From: Paludibacter sp.
GTDB taxonomy: Bacteria > Bacteroidota > Bacteroidia > Bacteroidales > Paludibacteraceae
Assembly (NCBI GenBank): GCA_029973975.1
Contig: JARKQF010000139.1
Coordinates: 1 to 43,786 of the forward strand
DNA: 43,786 bases
Direction of reading: 5' to 3'
A program made the translations under genes and the position numbers. This document shows, piece after piece, positions 15,808 through 23,959 of this stretch; position 1 is the first letter of the stretch; every line of letters begins with the position of its first letter. The notes under the pieces were generated by a model that saw only the letters and a program-made list of their open reading frames with translations, was not told where the DNA came from and made no database searches.

Positions 15808-16659
15808 ATGCGGAATAAACTTCTCTTGTTACCTTGCCTGATTCTGATGTCGGCAATCTATAGTTGTGTCAACACGGATAATCATCCTGTTAAGCGTGAT
15901 GTATCGACTGACAAAATATCCACAGATAAACAACAAACTGAGAAAAAGCCTGATGTCAGACAAGCTGCAAATACAGCCGTTGAAATCCTCCAAAAAGCTG
16001 AAGTGCCTGTTCTTTGTTATCATCGTATAAGTGAAAGTGCAAAAGGTGACTACTCTGTCAGCCCTGCAACATTTGAGGCACACATGAAAGTGCTGGCAGA
16101 TAGTGGTTTTCAGTCTGTTTTGCCCGATCAGTTGTATGATTACCTCGTTTATAATAAAGCTTTACCTGAAAAGCCGGTGATGATCAGTTTTGATGATTCC
16201 AGAACAGAGCATGTTGAAATTGCAGCCCCTGTTATGGAACGGTTTGGATTTAAGGGTGTTTTTTTTATCATGACCATTACATATAATAAAAAGAATTATA
16301 TGACAACAGATCAGATTAAACAACTTTCTGAGAATGGTCATACAATTGGGTTGCATAGCTGGGATCATACGATGGCAACAAAATACAAAGAAGAAAACGA
16401 CTGGCTGCAACAGGTTGTCAATCCCAAAGCAAAACTGGAAGATATAACAGGTAAGCCTGTCTGTTACTGGGCGTATCCGAATGGAGTTTACGATCATCAG
16501 GCGGCAATGGAATTAAGCAGGTATTTTAAACTTTCGTTCATTTTGTCAAACAAATGTGACTCGATTCAACCTTTACAAACTGTTCGCCGTATGATTGTTC
16601 CGGAACTGACTCCTCAGGGTCTTTTGAAATCAATGAAACGTACGTTCTTCAGCGAGTAA
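15808..16659 (+). CDS. Polysaccharide deacetylase lipoprotein (NodB fold, CE4)
   Basis: 283 aa. Lipobox-type Cys20 (SAIYSC). After a Lys/Thr-rich linker of about 45 aa the NodB domain begins VPVLCYHRIS (about residue 67). Motif 1 reads MISFDDS (D129/D130; the usual TFDDG Gly is Ser), and motif 2 GLHSWDHT supplies H173 and H177 as metal ligands. Later YWAYPNGVYD corresponds to motif 3. Such enzymes remove acetyl groups from GlcNAc-type sugars in peptidoglycan or surface polysaccharide, depending on a divalent metal. It lies 14 nt after a lipoprotein gene and 39 nt before another, suggesting a surface-anchored group. The substrate is unknown. Confidence 0.85.
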   Translation: MRNKLLLLPCLILMSAIYSCVNTDNHPVKRDVSTDKISTDKQQTEKKPDVRQAANTAVEILQKAEVPVLCYHRISESAKGDYSVSPATFEAHMKVLADSGFQSVLPDQLYDYLVYNKALPEKPVMISFDDSRTEHVEIAAPVMERFGFKGVFFIMTITYNKKNYMTTDQIKQLSENGHTIGLHSWDHTMATKYKEENDWLQQVVNPKAKLEDITGKPVCYWAYPNGVYDHQAAMELSRYFKLSFILSNKCDSIQPLQTVRRMIVPELTPQGLLKSMKRTFFSE

Positions 16660-16698
16660 GGAATAAAGGATCGTGAATAGTTATTAAATAAGTTCAAC

Positions 16699-17736
16699 AT
16701 GAGAAGTAAATTATTCTATCTTTTTATTTTCGTTTTATCTCTGTCGTTTATCGGATGTGTTCGCAATCCTACGCAGGAAGATAAGGAAGATGCTGGAGGA
16801 CAAACATCAGAAAACACAACATCAGAAAAGGATATTAAGACAGAAGTTGTCACAATAGATACCCTTGCTTATCTGCAAAAAATAACAGCTTTGGCAAACG
16901 GAGACACCACCGGAATGTGGCCGGTCCAAAATCAGCCTTATCCGTTACCAGGGGCAATTTTACCGTTTAAAAGAATTGTAGCTTATTACGGTAATCTTTA
17001 TTCAAAGAAAATGGGAGCGTTGGGCGAATATCCGCCGAAAGAGATGTGGGACAGATTGAATGCTGAAGTGAAGGCCTGGGAAACAGCCGATCCGGCTACA
17101 CCGGTACAGCCGGCCATTCACTATATCGCGGTGGTGGCGCAGGGTATTCCTATGTCCGACGGGACTTACTGCAAACGCATGCCTGAGCTACAGATTGATT
17201 CTGCATTAGCAATTGCCAGAATGGGTGATGCCGTCGTTTTTTTAGACATTCAGGTCGGACTGAGCAATCTGCGACACGAAGTGCCTTTGTTGGAGAAGTA
17301 TCTTAAGATGCCTCATGTTCATTTAGGTATCGATCCTGAGTTTTCGATGAAAGACGGGAACATTCCGGGGAAGAAAATTGGTTGGTACGATGCTGAGGAT
17401 GTCAATTTTTGTTCGGAATACCTGGCTAAATTAGTCCGGGAAAACAACCTGCCTCCAAAGATGCTTATTGTGCATCGCTTTACGCAGGGTATGGTGAAAA
17501 ATTATAAAAACATTAAACTGCATCCTGAAGTACAGCTTGTTATGCACATGGATGGATGGGGAGAGCCGGTGCTTAAGAACAGTACTTATAATCGCTATAT
17601 ATACAGGGAGCCGGTGCAATTTACCGGATTCAAGTTGTTTTATAAAAATGATTTGAAGAAATCACCCAACCGCATGCTTACACCACCGGAATTACTGAAA
17701 TTAAAACCGCAACCGATATATATTCAATATCAGTAA
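16699..17736 (+). CDS. Hypothetical lipoprotein, possible TIM-barrel domain
   Basis: 345 aa. The lipoprotein signal ends SFIGC (Cys20), then an acidic Gln/Thr/Glu/Asp-rich linker of about 40 aa. The folded part (about 75-345) alternates strands and helices: IVAYYGNLYSKKMGALG, AIHYIAVVAQG, DAVVFLDIQVG, HVHLGIDPEFSM, KMLIVHRFTQGM and VQLVMHMDGWG. The conserved acidic residues at strand ends (FLDIQ, GIDPEF, MDGWG) look like a beta/alpha-barrel hydrolase, perhaps glycoside-acting, but I recognise no named family. It is the third gene in the probable lipoprotein/deacetylase operon. Confidence 0.65.
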   Translation: MRSKLFYLFIFVLSLSFIGCVRNPTQEDKEDAGGQTSENTTSEKDIKTEVVTIDTLAYLQKITALANGDTTGMWPVQNQPYPLPGAILPFKRIVAYYGNLYSKKMGALGEYPPKEMWDRLNAEVKAWETADPATPVQPAIHYIAVVAQGIPMSDGTYCKRMPELQIDSALAIARMGDAVVFLDIQVGLSNLRHEVPLLEKYLKMPHVHLGIDPEFSMKDGNIPGKKIGWYDAEDVNFCSEYLAKLVRENNLPPKMLIVHRFTQGMVKNYKNIKLHPEVQLVMHMDGWGEPVLKNSTYNRYIYREPVQFTGFKLFYKNDLKKSPNRMLTPPELLKLKPQPIYIQYQ

Positions 17737-17819
17737 CGTAGTTTTAATTGATTATTGCGATTGTTGAATGTGACTAAATTAATCGCTTCTGTGGGATTAA
17801 GATATTAAAAAAGAAACAC

Positions 17820-19058
17820 ATGAAAAAAACCGCTGTATTTAATCCTCTTTCGATGCCTACTTATGTGATGGCAAAACCAACAGGCTCAATCTGCAATCTG
17901 AATTGCAGCTATTGTTATTACCTGGAAAAGGAAAATTTATATAAAGGAAAACAAAGCTACCACATGAGTGATGAAATTCTCGAAAGATACATTGAGAGTT
18001 ACATCCAGGCGCAACCTGTTCCTGAAGTGCTTTTTACCTGGCATGGCGGAGAAACGTTGTTGCGTGATAAGTTATTCTACAATAAAGCCCTCGCATATCA
18101 GAAAAAACATGGTCGCGGCAGACGGATCGACAACAGTTTGCAAACCAATGGTGTACTGCTGACGGATGACTGGTGTAAATTTTTCAGAGACAATAATTTC
18201 CTGATCGGAATCTCAATTGATGGTCCGGAACATTGTCATGATGTATACCGTAAAAACAAGGGTGGAAGTGGTACTTTCAAACAGGTTATGCGCGGTATTG
18301 AATTACTTCAGAAACATGGCGTTGAATTTAATACACTTTCGGTGATCAATGATTATAATGTGGATTATCCGCTTGAAGTATATAATTTCTTTAAAGAGAT
18401 AGGTAGTCGTTACATGCAGTTCTCACCTATTGTAGAGCGTATCCATAAGAACGATGTTCCAAGCGGACTGAAATTGATGGGACCTGAAGAGGAAGATGAT
18501 TATGTGATTGCACCCTGGACTGTGGATGCCCGTAAATTTGGGAAGTTTTACATTGATATTTTTGATGAGTGGGTACGCAAGGATGTAGGACGATATTTTG
18601 TGCAGATATTCGATGCTACCTTGGCAAATACGGTTGGAGAGCAGCCGGGTTCCTGTATTTATGCCGAAAAGTGTGGCCACGCTTCGGTGATGGAATTTAA
18701 CGGTGATGTGTACGCTTGCGATCATTACGTTTTTCCGGAATATAAGCTTGGTAACATTAAACATAAGACGATTTTCGAGATGATGTTTTCGGAAGAACAA
18801 CTTCGTTTCGGAGCCGACAAGCGGGATAAATTACCGACGCAGTGTAAGCAATGTGAGTTCCTGAAACTTTGCAACGGGGAATGTCCGAAAAATCGCATTA
18901 TCAAAACTCCGACAGGCGAACCGGGCTTGAATTATCTTTGTGTCGGGTTTAAGATGTATTATCGTCATACCAAACCCTATATGGAGTTTATGGCTAATGA
19001 GTTGTTTTTCAAACGTTCACCGGCCAATGTGATGGCCTGGGCCAGAAGCCGGAAGTGA
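17820..19058 (+). CDS. Anaerobic sulfatase maturase (anSME), radical SAM/SPASM
   Basis: 412 aa. Radical SAM cluster CxxxCxxC (C25, C29, C32 in SICNLNCSYCYYLE), followed by FTWHGGETLLR and GISIDGPEHCHDVYR. The C-terminal SPASM region supplies auxiliary cluster cysteines (CIYAEKCGHASVMEFNGDVYACDHYV and CKQCEFLKLCNGECPKN). The family oxidises a Cys or Ser in sulfatases to formylglycine without oxygen, which fits an anaerobic or facultative host. No sulfatase is encoded in this window, so its targets must lie elsewhere. It follows the third lipoprotein gene by 83 nt on the same strand; whether that proximity is functional is unclear. Length is usual for the family. Confidence 0.88.
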   Translation: MKKTAVFNPLSMPTYVMAKPTGSICNLNCSYCYYLEKENLYKGKQSYHMSDEILERYIESYIQAQPVPEVLFTWHGGETLLRDKLFYNKALAYQKKHGRGRRIDNSLQTNGVLLTDDWCKFFRDNNFLIGISIDGPEHCHDVYRKNKGGSGTFKQVMRGIELLQKHGVEFNTLSVINDYNVDYPLEVYNFFKEIGSRYMQFSPIVERIHKNDVPSGLKLMGPEEEDDYVIAPWTVDARKFGKFYIDIFDEWVRKDVGRYFVQIFDATLANTVGEQPGSCIYAEKCGHASVMEFNGDVYACDHYVFPEYKLGNIKHKTIFEMMFSEEQLRFGADKRDKLPTQCKQCEFLKLCNGECPKNRIIKTPTGEPGLNYLCVGFKMYYRHTKPYMEFMANELFFKRSPANVMAWARSRK

Positions 19059-19068
19059 CTTATATGGT

Positions 19069-19971
19069 TTATAATAATATCTGCCCTACTTCTGGGAAAT
19101 GATATTCAAAGCCTTTTTCCAGTAGTTTTTTAGGCTGCACCCGGCTTCCTTTCAACAGAATATCTGCCATTTCTCCGAAAAGGATTCTTAGTACAAATGC
19201 TGGCACTGCCGGAAACCAAAATGGTTTTTTCAGAATTTTCGACAGCGTTTTCATCATTTCTTTGTTGGTGATGTGTTGCGGTGCCACGGCGTTAAAAGGA
19301 CCTGTAAATGTGTTATCTTCAATAGCTTTCAGGTATATTTCGCATAAATCATCGATATGAATCCAGGGTATGTATTGTTTGCCGCTGCCAAGAGAACTTC
19401 CTATTCCCATTTTGATGGGTAACAACATTTTCTTCAAAGCAGGTGCGTCATTACTCAACACCACACCTGTTCGGATTTTCACAGTACGGATACCAAGTTC
19501 CTGAAATCGGGCGGCTGCATTTTCCCATTGAAAACAGACATTTCCCAGAAAATCATGAGCAGCAGGCGCTTCTTCGTCGAAAATAGTGTCGCTGGTTACT
19601 GTTCCGTAATAGCCTGTTGCCGAAGCAGAAATAAAGGCTTTCAGCGGAACTTTATACAACAGAACTTTATCAAAAAGAAACCGGGTAGCATTCACACGGC
19701 TATCTAAAATTTCTTGCTTCCGTCTTTTTGTCCATCGCGCTGCCCCGATATTAGCTCCTGCCAAATGAATGATATAATCCACAGAATCAAAAGCTTTCCG
19801 GTTGATATCCTGATTCTCGGGATTCCAGTAAAAACAATCTTCCACATTAGAGTTCAATATATTCGTTGTGAGTGTACGAACTCTATAACCTTGTGTTTTG
19901 AGTTTCTGCTGGAGATGTCCGCTGATGTATCCGGATGCTCCGGTAATGAGTACTGTTCGCTTCTTTGCCAT
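19069..19971 (-). CDS. TIGR01777-type SDR protein (YfcH-like)
   Basis: 300 aa. Extended SDR fold beginning VLITGASGYISGHL; family hallmarks are VDYIIHLAGANIGAARWTKRRKQEILDSR, ASATGYYG (active-site Tyr) and the C-terminal DUF1731-like segment GEMADILLKGSRVQPKKLLEKGFEYHFP. In the nucleotide motif GxxGxxG the third Gly is Ser (GASGYIS), which may weaken or alter cofactor binding. The substrate is unknown; proteins of this family are widespread and poorly characterised. It is encoded convergently with the sulfatase maturase (10 nt apart). Confidence 0.85.
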   Translation of the reverse strand: MAKKRTVLITGASGYISGHLQQKLKTQGYRVRTLTTNILNSNVEDCFYWNPENQDINRKAFDSVDYIIHLAGANIGAARWTKRRKQEILDSRVNATRFLFDKVLLYKVPLKAFISASATGYYGTVTSDTIFDEEAPAAHDFLGNVCFQWENAAARFQELGIRTVKIRTGVVLSNDAPALKKMLLPIKMGIGSSLGSGKQYIPWIHIDDLCEIYLKAIEDNTFTGPFNAVAPQHITNKEMMKTLSKILKKPFWFPAVPAFVLRILFGEMADILLKGSRVQPKKLLEKGFEYHFPEVGQILL

Positions 19972-20177
19972 GATTAATATTTTGTTTTTTCTATGGAAGC
20001 CTAAAGTTAAGCATATCCTGTATGAATTCCAAATCCTTTTTCAATTGTGGTATTTACTCAGGCATAAATCTGAAACAAATAAAATAATTGAAAGTTTACA
20101 AAATCTTTCATAATCAAACACTTCGTATATGCTTTAATGCGATGATCTTGTTGTTTTTACTTTTTTTAATTGATTTC

Positions 20178-20208
20178 TTTGTTTTTCGATCAATTTATAT
20201 TATTTTTG
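20178..20208 (+). promoter_or_regulatory. Canonical promoter of the tRNA-Gln gene
   Basis: TTTG (20178-20181), a 19-nt spacer, then -7 box TATTTTTG (20201-20208), 18 nt before the mature tRNA. The rest of the 19972-20226 spacer is AT-rich, with nothing else recognised. Confidence 0.65.
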
Positions 20209-20226
20209 CATCCCCAAACACCAAAC

Positions 20227-20297
20227 TGACTTATGGTGTAACGGTAGCACTACAGATTCTGGATCTGTCTGTCCAGGTTCGAATCCTGGTAAGTCAA
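20227..20297 (+). tRNA. tRNA-Gln (anticodon CTG)
   Basis: 71 nt. The acceptor stem TGACTTA pairs with TAAGTCA (20290-20296); the D arm is GTG-TAACGGTAG-CAC. The anticodon stem ACAGA/TCTGT encloses the loop TTCTGGA with anticodon CTG (reads CAG, Gln). T arm CCAGG-TTCGAAT-CCTGG. Discriminator base A at 20297; CCA is not encoded. Its promoter is at 20178-20208 and a terminator follows. Confidence 0.93.
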
Positions 20298-20300
20298 CTA

Positions 20301-20340
20301 AAACGCCCGGTTATCAATTCAGATAAACCGGGCGTTTTTT
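20301..20340. terminator. Terminator between tRNA-Gln and ctpA
   Basis: AACGCCCGGTTATC pairs with GATAAACCGGGCGTT (one bulged base) around AATTCA, followed by a long T run on the plus strand. On the minus strand it also closes the ctpA gene (hairpin then TTTT), so it probably acts in both directions. Confidence 0.85.
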
Positions 20341-21959
20341 TATTTTCTGGCAAGTTCTTCGATGGCTTTTTTTACCGCTTCATCATCTTTAAACAGGATA
20401 GGGAAGAATCCGGCATCACCCAGGATATTTCGTGAGATGTACGCCTTCAAACGTGTCAGGATGAAGTTTTCTGATTGTTTGATTTCCTTTGGTACCGCTT
20501 TTACACCTTTTTCTTCGGCATAGGCGACAAATTCCTGTAAAAGTGGCTGACTGTCCAGATACCTTAACATCGCTTTCCAGTCTTTATATTTGCTTAGTTG
20601 CTGTCTGTTTTTATCGGTGTAGGCAAAAGCAAACTGATATAAATGCGCGTAGTTGACAACTTTATTCAGATAAGGAGTAAATTCAGTCGTATCGCGAGGA
20701 ATGAAAATGTCGGGCATGATACCACCGCCGCCATAAACAGTCCTGCCGGAAAGGGTCTTGTATTCAATGGTGTCTGCCTGATGTACACTGTCCTTCGTGT
20801 AGAATTCTCCATGCAGGAACCGGTTATACAAATCCATATTGTAATCTTCATTGTTTCCGATTTGATATGGTTTCTGGATGCTCCTCCCGGATGGGGTGTA
20901 GTATTTTGCCACGGTTAAACGGATTGCCGAACCGTCTGATAATGGTTTTTGCTGTTGTACAAGCCCTTTCCCGAATGATCTTCTGCCAATGACGGTTCCT
21001 CTGTCGTTATCCTGGATTGCCCCGGCAAAGATTTCACTGGCTGATGCTGAAAATTCATCAATCAGCACAACGACCGGATTACTGATACAACTTCCTGTTC
21101 CGTCTGATTTCGCGTCGAAACGCGGATATGATTTACCTTCAGTGTAGACAATGAGTTGACCGGCAGGAAGAAATTCATTGATCATTGAAATAGCCCTTTC
21201 CAGGTAGCCGCCACTATTTTCACGTAAATCGATAATGAATTTGGTTGCGCCTTCTTTCTTCAGTTTGGCAATGGCCACAAGAAACTCGGAATAAGTTGAT
21301 TCGCCGAATTTGTTGACTTTTATCAAACCGGTCTGAGGCGCTACCATATAACTGATGTCGACCGAACTGACCGGAATCTCACCCCGTGTGATGGTGTATG
21401 TCAATAGTTCTTTGGTGCCGTGTCTTCTGATGCCTAGTTTAACTTTGGTGTTGACTGGTCCGCGAAGTTTACGCAGTACCTTTTCGTTGTTAATCTGTTT
21501 GCCTGTAAATACCGAGTCGTCGACCATCACGATTCTGTCGCCGGCTAATAAACCTACCTTTTCAGACGGACCGCCACTGATGACCGAAATAATCATGATG
21601 GTGTCGTTTTGGATGTTAAACTGCACTCCAATGCCGGAGAAACTTCCTTCCAGTTCGTTGTTGACAATTTCAAGGTCCTTTGCCGGGATGTAAACCGAAT
21701 GTGGATCCAGTTTTGCAATTAACTCAGTCGCCATTTCTTCGGTCAGGTCGTTTACATCTACAGAGTCAACATAATAACTGTCTATCAGTTGAAGTAGTTC
21801 TGATATTTTATTATCTGATGATGAAAAGTTCTTGAATAAATTACCAAATGCAGCATCCAGGCCTCTTTGTTGCCTTGTTGCAATTAAATTGCCCAGCAAA
21901 ATGCCGCTGATGAGTGCTGCCAGTACGATGATAACCAGTGAAAGATTTTTCTTTGTCAT
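20340..21959 (-). CDS. CtpA-type S41 carboxy-terminal processing protease
   Basis: 539 aa from the ATG ending at 21959. A longer frame to 22085 would overlap the upstream deaminase gene and lacks a leader-like start. An N-terminal signal anchor (LSLVIIVLAALISGILLGN) leads to a PDZ domain (about 85-165: GIGVQFNIQNDTIMIISVISGGPSEKVGLLAGDRIVMV) and the S41 core (LIDLRENSGGYLERAI). The catalytic Ser lies in ASASEIFAGA and the Lys 25 residues on in RRSFGKGLVQ, the usual Ser-Lys pair. A C-terminal extension of about 150 aa follows. It processes or degrades periplasmic proteins. It is downstream of the dCMP deaminase gene by 31 nt, probably in one transcript, and ends in the bidirectional terminator. 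Confidence 0.9.
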   Translation of the reverse strand: MTKKNLSLVIIVLAALISGILLGNLIATRQQRGLDAAFGNLFKNFSSSDNKISELLQLIDSYYVDSVDVNDLTEEMATELIAKLDPHSVYIPAKDLEIVNNELEGSFSGIGVQFNIQNDTIMIISVISGGPSEKVGLLAGDRIVMVDDSVFTGKQINNEKVLRKLRGPVNTKVKLGIRRHGTKELLTYTITRGEIPVSSVDISYMVAPQTGLIKVNKFGESTYSEFLVAIAKLKKEGATKFIIDLRENSGGYLERAISMINEFLPAGQLIVYTEGKSYPRFDAKSDGTGSCISNPVVVLIDEFSASASEIFAGAIQDNDRGTVIGRRSFGKGLVQQQKPLSDGSAIRLTVAKYYTPSGRSIQKPYQIGNNEDYNMDLYNRFLHGEFYTKDSVHQADTIEYKTLSGRTVYGGGGIMPDIFIPRDTTEFTPYLNKVVNYAHLYQFAFAYTDKNRQQLSKYKDWKAMLRYLDSQPLLQEFVAYAEEKGVKAVPKEIKQSENFILTRLKAYISRNILGDAGFFPILFKDDEAVKKAIEELARK

Positions 21960-21990
21960 TGTGTCTGATCCTTTTTTTGTAAAAATAAGC

Positions 21991-22419
21991 TTATTCCTGA
22001 TCCGGTTTAAGCAGTTCAACTTCGATACCTGCTTTTCGTAATAGTTCAACGCCATCCATGATGCGGTATTCCTCTCCGTAAACAACTCTTTTAATTCCGG
22101 CCTGAATGATTAATTTGGAGCATTCGATACAGGGCGATGCAGTTACATACAGGGTAGCGCCGTCGCTGCTGTTGTGTGAGCGGGCGATTTTGCTGATGGC
22201 ATTGGCTTCTGCATGTAACACGTATGCTTTTGATACATTGTTCTCATCCTCGCATTTATTTTCAAATCCGGAGGGCGTCCCGTTGTATCCGTCAGAGATA
22301 ATCATCTTGTTTTTTACCAACAATGCCCCAACCTTTCTTCTCTCGCAATATGAATTCTCCGCCCAAATGCGTGCCATGCGCATGTAACGCTGATCGAGTA
22401 GTTTTTGTTTTGTGTCCAT
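21991..22419 (-). CDS. dCMP deaminase family protein
   Basis: 142 aa, normal length for deoxycytidylate deaminases. Zinc site: H69-A-E71 (HAEANAI) with E71 as proton shuttle, and P96-C97-I-E-C100. Substrate-side motif NGTPSGFENKCED (about 46-58) is typical of dCMP deaminases and similar to ComE operon protein 2. It converts dCMP to dUMP for thymidylate synthesis. It is co-oriented with ctpA (31 nt downstream) and lies after a heptad-repeat region separating it from mpl. Confidence 0.88.
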   Translation of the reverse strand: MDTKQKLLDQRYMRMARIWAENSYCERRKVGALLVKNKMIISDGYNGTPSGFENKCEDENNVSKAYVLHAEANAISKIARSHNSSDGATLYVTASPCIECSKLIIQAGIKRVVYGEEYRIMDGVELLRKAGIEVELLKPDQE

Positions 22420-22429
22420 TTTCTTTAAT

Positions 22430-22508
22430 GTCTCCGGTCTCCAGTCTCCGGTCTCCAGTCTCCGGTCAGTAGCCTGATCTCTGGAGTCTGGTGACTGGAG
22501 TCTGGTGA
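22430..22508. repeat. Heptad tandem repeat forming an imperfect inverted pair
   Basis: The left arm (22430-22469) is a run of the 7-mers TCTCCGG and TCTCCAG in alternation. The right arm (22480-22508) holds two copies of CTGGAGTCTGGTGA. The arms are inverse complements with roughly 80 percent identity around an 11-nt loop, giving a long imperfect hairpin between the mpl and dCMP deaminase genes. A short copy of the same heptad appears at 29826. Confidence 0.8.
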
Positions 22509-22512
22509 CAAT

Positions 22513-23877
22513 TTATTCTAATAGTTCTTTTGCAAATTCCACCAGGTTTACACCTGAAAAATTCCCGGATGTCATCAGCAAAAGCGCAGAATTGTCGTAT
22601 TGCATGCTTTTCAGTGTAGCCTGTAATGCTGATGAATCGGTATAAACATTGAGGTTATCTCCTCCGAAAGCATCTTTTACTTTTTCCGGATCAATGGGTT
22701 GCAATCCTTTGTGTTTGATAACTTCAGGGTTGAAATACACAAAAGCCACATCTGCTTCTTCCATACAACCTGCATATTGAGGCAGGAAAGCATCGGTCAG
22801 GCTGCTGAAAGTATGTAATTCCATACAGGCAACGAGTTTCTTAGCCGGGTATTGAGTTCTTACGGCATGCACTGTGGCTTTTAATTTTGAAGGAGAATGT
22901 GCAAAATCCTTGAATGCAACAGCATTGCTGGTTTCGCAAATTTTTTGCATCCGGTTCGAAGCACCCGGAAAATCGGAAATGGCGTTGTTAAACTGATCTT
23001 CGGTCACCCCGATTTGTTTACAGGCCAAACGGGCTGCATGCAGGTTTTGCAGGTTGTGTTCTCCGAAGATTTTTAAAGGCACATTCCCTTTACGCGTTTT
23101 CAAATAGGTTATTCCGTTCAGAATTTCATGCTCAGGTGTCTGATAAGGAAAAGGAACGATATCTCTACGCAGGTTATCTGTTATTTTCTGCAACTCCGGA
23201 TCTTCTTTAAAATAAATCAGTCGTCCCTGTGTTTCCATCAAATCAACAAATTTGCGAAATTGCTCTACATAATTTTCAAATGTAGGGAATACATTGATGT
23301 GATCCCAAGCGATACCGGTCAGGATAGCAACGTGAGGTTTGTACAGGTGAAACTTCGGACGCAGATCGATAGGAGAGGTCAGGTACTCATCTCCTTCAAA
23401 TACGGCAATCCGGGATTCGTAGGATAGTTTCACCATGTTGTCAAAGCCTTCTATTTGAGCTCCGACCATATAATCAGCTTCAATTTTTAATTTTTTGAGC
23501 ACATACAAGATCATCGCGGTGGTGGATGTCTTACCATGACTGCCGCCTACTACTATTCTGGTTTTGTTGCGGGTTTGCTGATAAAGATATTCCGGAAAAG
23601 AATAGATTTTCAGTTTCAGTTCTTTTGCGCGAATGAGCTCCGGGTTATCCTCACGGGCATGCATTCCCAAAATCACAGCCGACAGGTTTTTATTAATTTT
23701 TTCCGGGAACCAACCTGTTTTTTCAGGAAGTAAACCATGTTCTTTCAACCTGCTGTAAGATGGTTCGAAGATTTCATCATCTGAGCCGGTTACGACATAA
23801 TTTTCTTTTTTACTGATGGCAATGGCCAGGTTGTGCATGGCTGCTCCACCAATGGCTATGAAATGTACACGCTGCAT
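22513..23877 (-). CDS. mpl: UDP-N-acetylmuramate:L-alanyl-gamma-D-glutamyl-meso-DAP ligase
   Basis: 454 aa. Mur-ligase family. It begins VHFIAIGGAAMHNLA, the Mpl/MurC-type N-terminus. The ATP loop GGSHGKTSTTA is near residue 111, then AVFEGDEYLTSPIDLRPKFHLYKPHVAILTGIAWDHINVFPT, which is characteristic of Mpl. The C-terminal segment FKDFAHSPSKLKATVHAVR also fits. Mpl reattaches recycled tripeptide to UDP-MurNAc in the cytoplasm, implying meso-diaminopimelate peptidoglycan. The start is at 23877; the gene is divergent from the MBL-fold gene at 23960, with 82 nt between. Confidence 0.92.
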   Translation of the reverse strand: MQRVHFIAIGGAAMHNLAIAISKKENYVVTGSDDEIFEPSYSRLKEHGLLPEKTGWFPEKINKNLSAVILGMHAREDNPELIRAKELKLKIYSFPEYLYQQTRNKTRIVVGGSHGKTSTTAMILYVLKKLKIEADYMVGAQIEGFDNMVKLSYESRIAVFEGDEYLTSPIDLRPKFHLYKPHVAILTGIAWDHINVFPTFENYVEQFRKFVDLMETQGRLIYFKEDPELQKITDNLRRDIVPFPYQTPEHEILNGITYLKTRKGNVPLKIFGEHNLQNLHAARLACKQIGVTEDQFNNAISDFPGASNRMQKICETSNAVAFKDFAHSPSKLKATVHAVRTQYPAKKLVACMELHTFSSLTDAFLPQYAGCMEEADVAFVYFNPEVIKHKGLQPIDPEKVKDAFGGDNLNVYTDSSALQATLKSMQYDNSALLLMTSGNFSGVNLVEFAKELLE

Positions 23878-23959
23878 ATTGATTTGTCAGAATACGGTTT
23901 TTATTTAATTTTGTACCGGTTTAAAAGAATCAGCAAAAGTAATAAAAAATTAAGTAACA

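Noticed and set aside
5373-19058. Functional pairing of the SUMF1-fold lipoprotein with the anaerobic sulfatase maturase as two sulfatase-activating systems
   Set aside because: The SUMF1-fold protein lacks the catalytic cysteines, the genes are 11 kb apart, and no sulfatase is encoded in the window.
22430-22508. Heptad repeats as a CRISPR array
   Set aside because: Repeats are directly adjacent 7-mers without spacers, form an inverted pair, and there are no cas genes.
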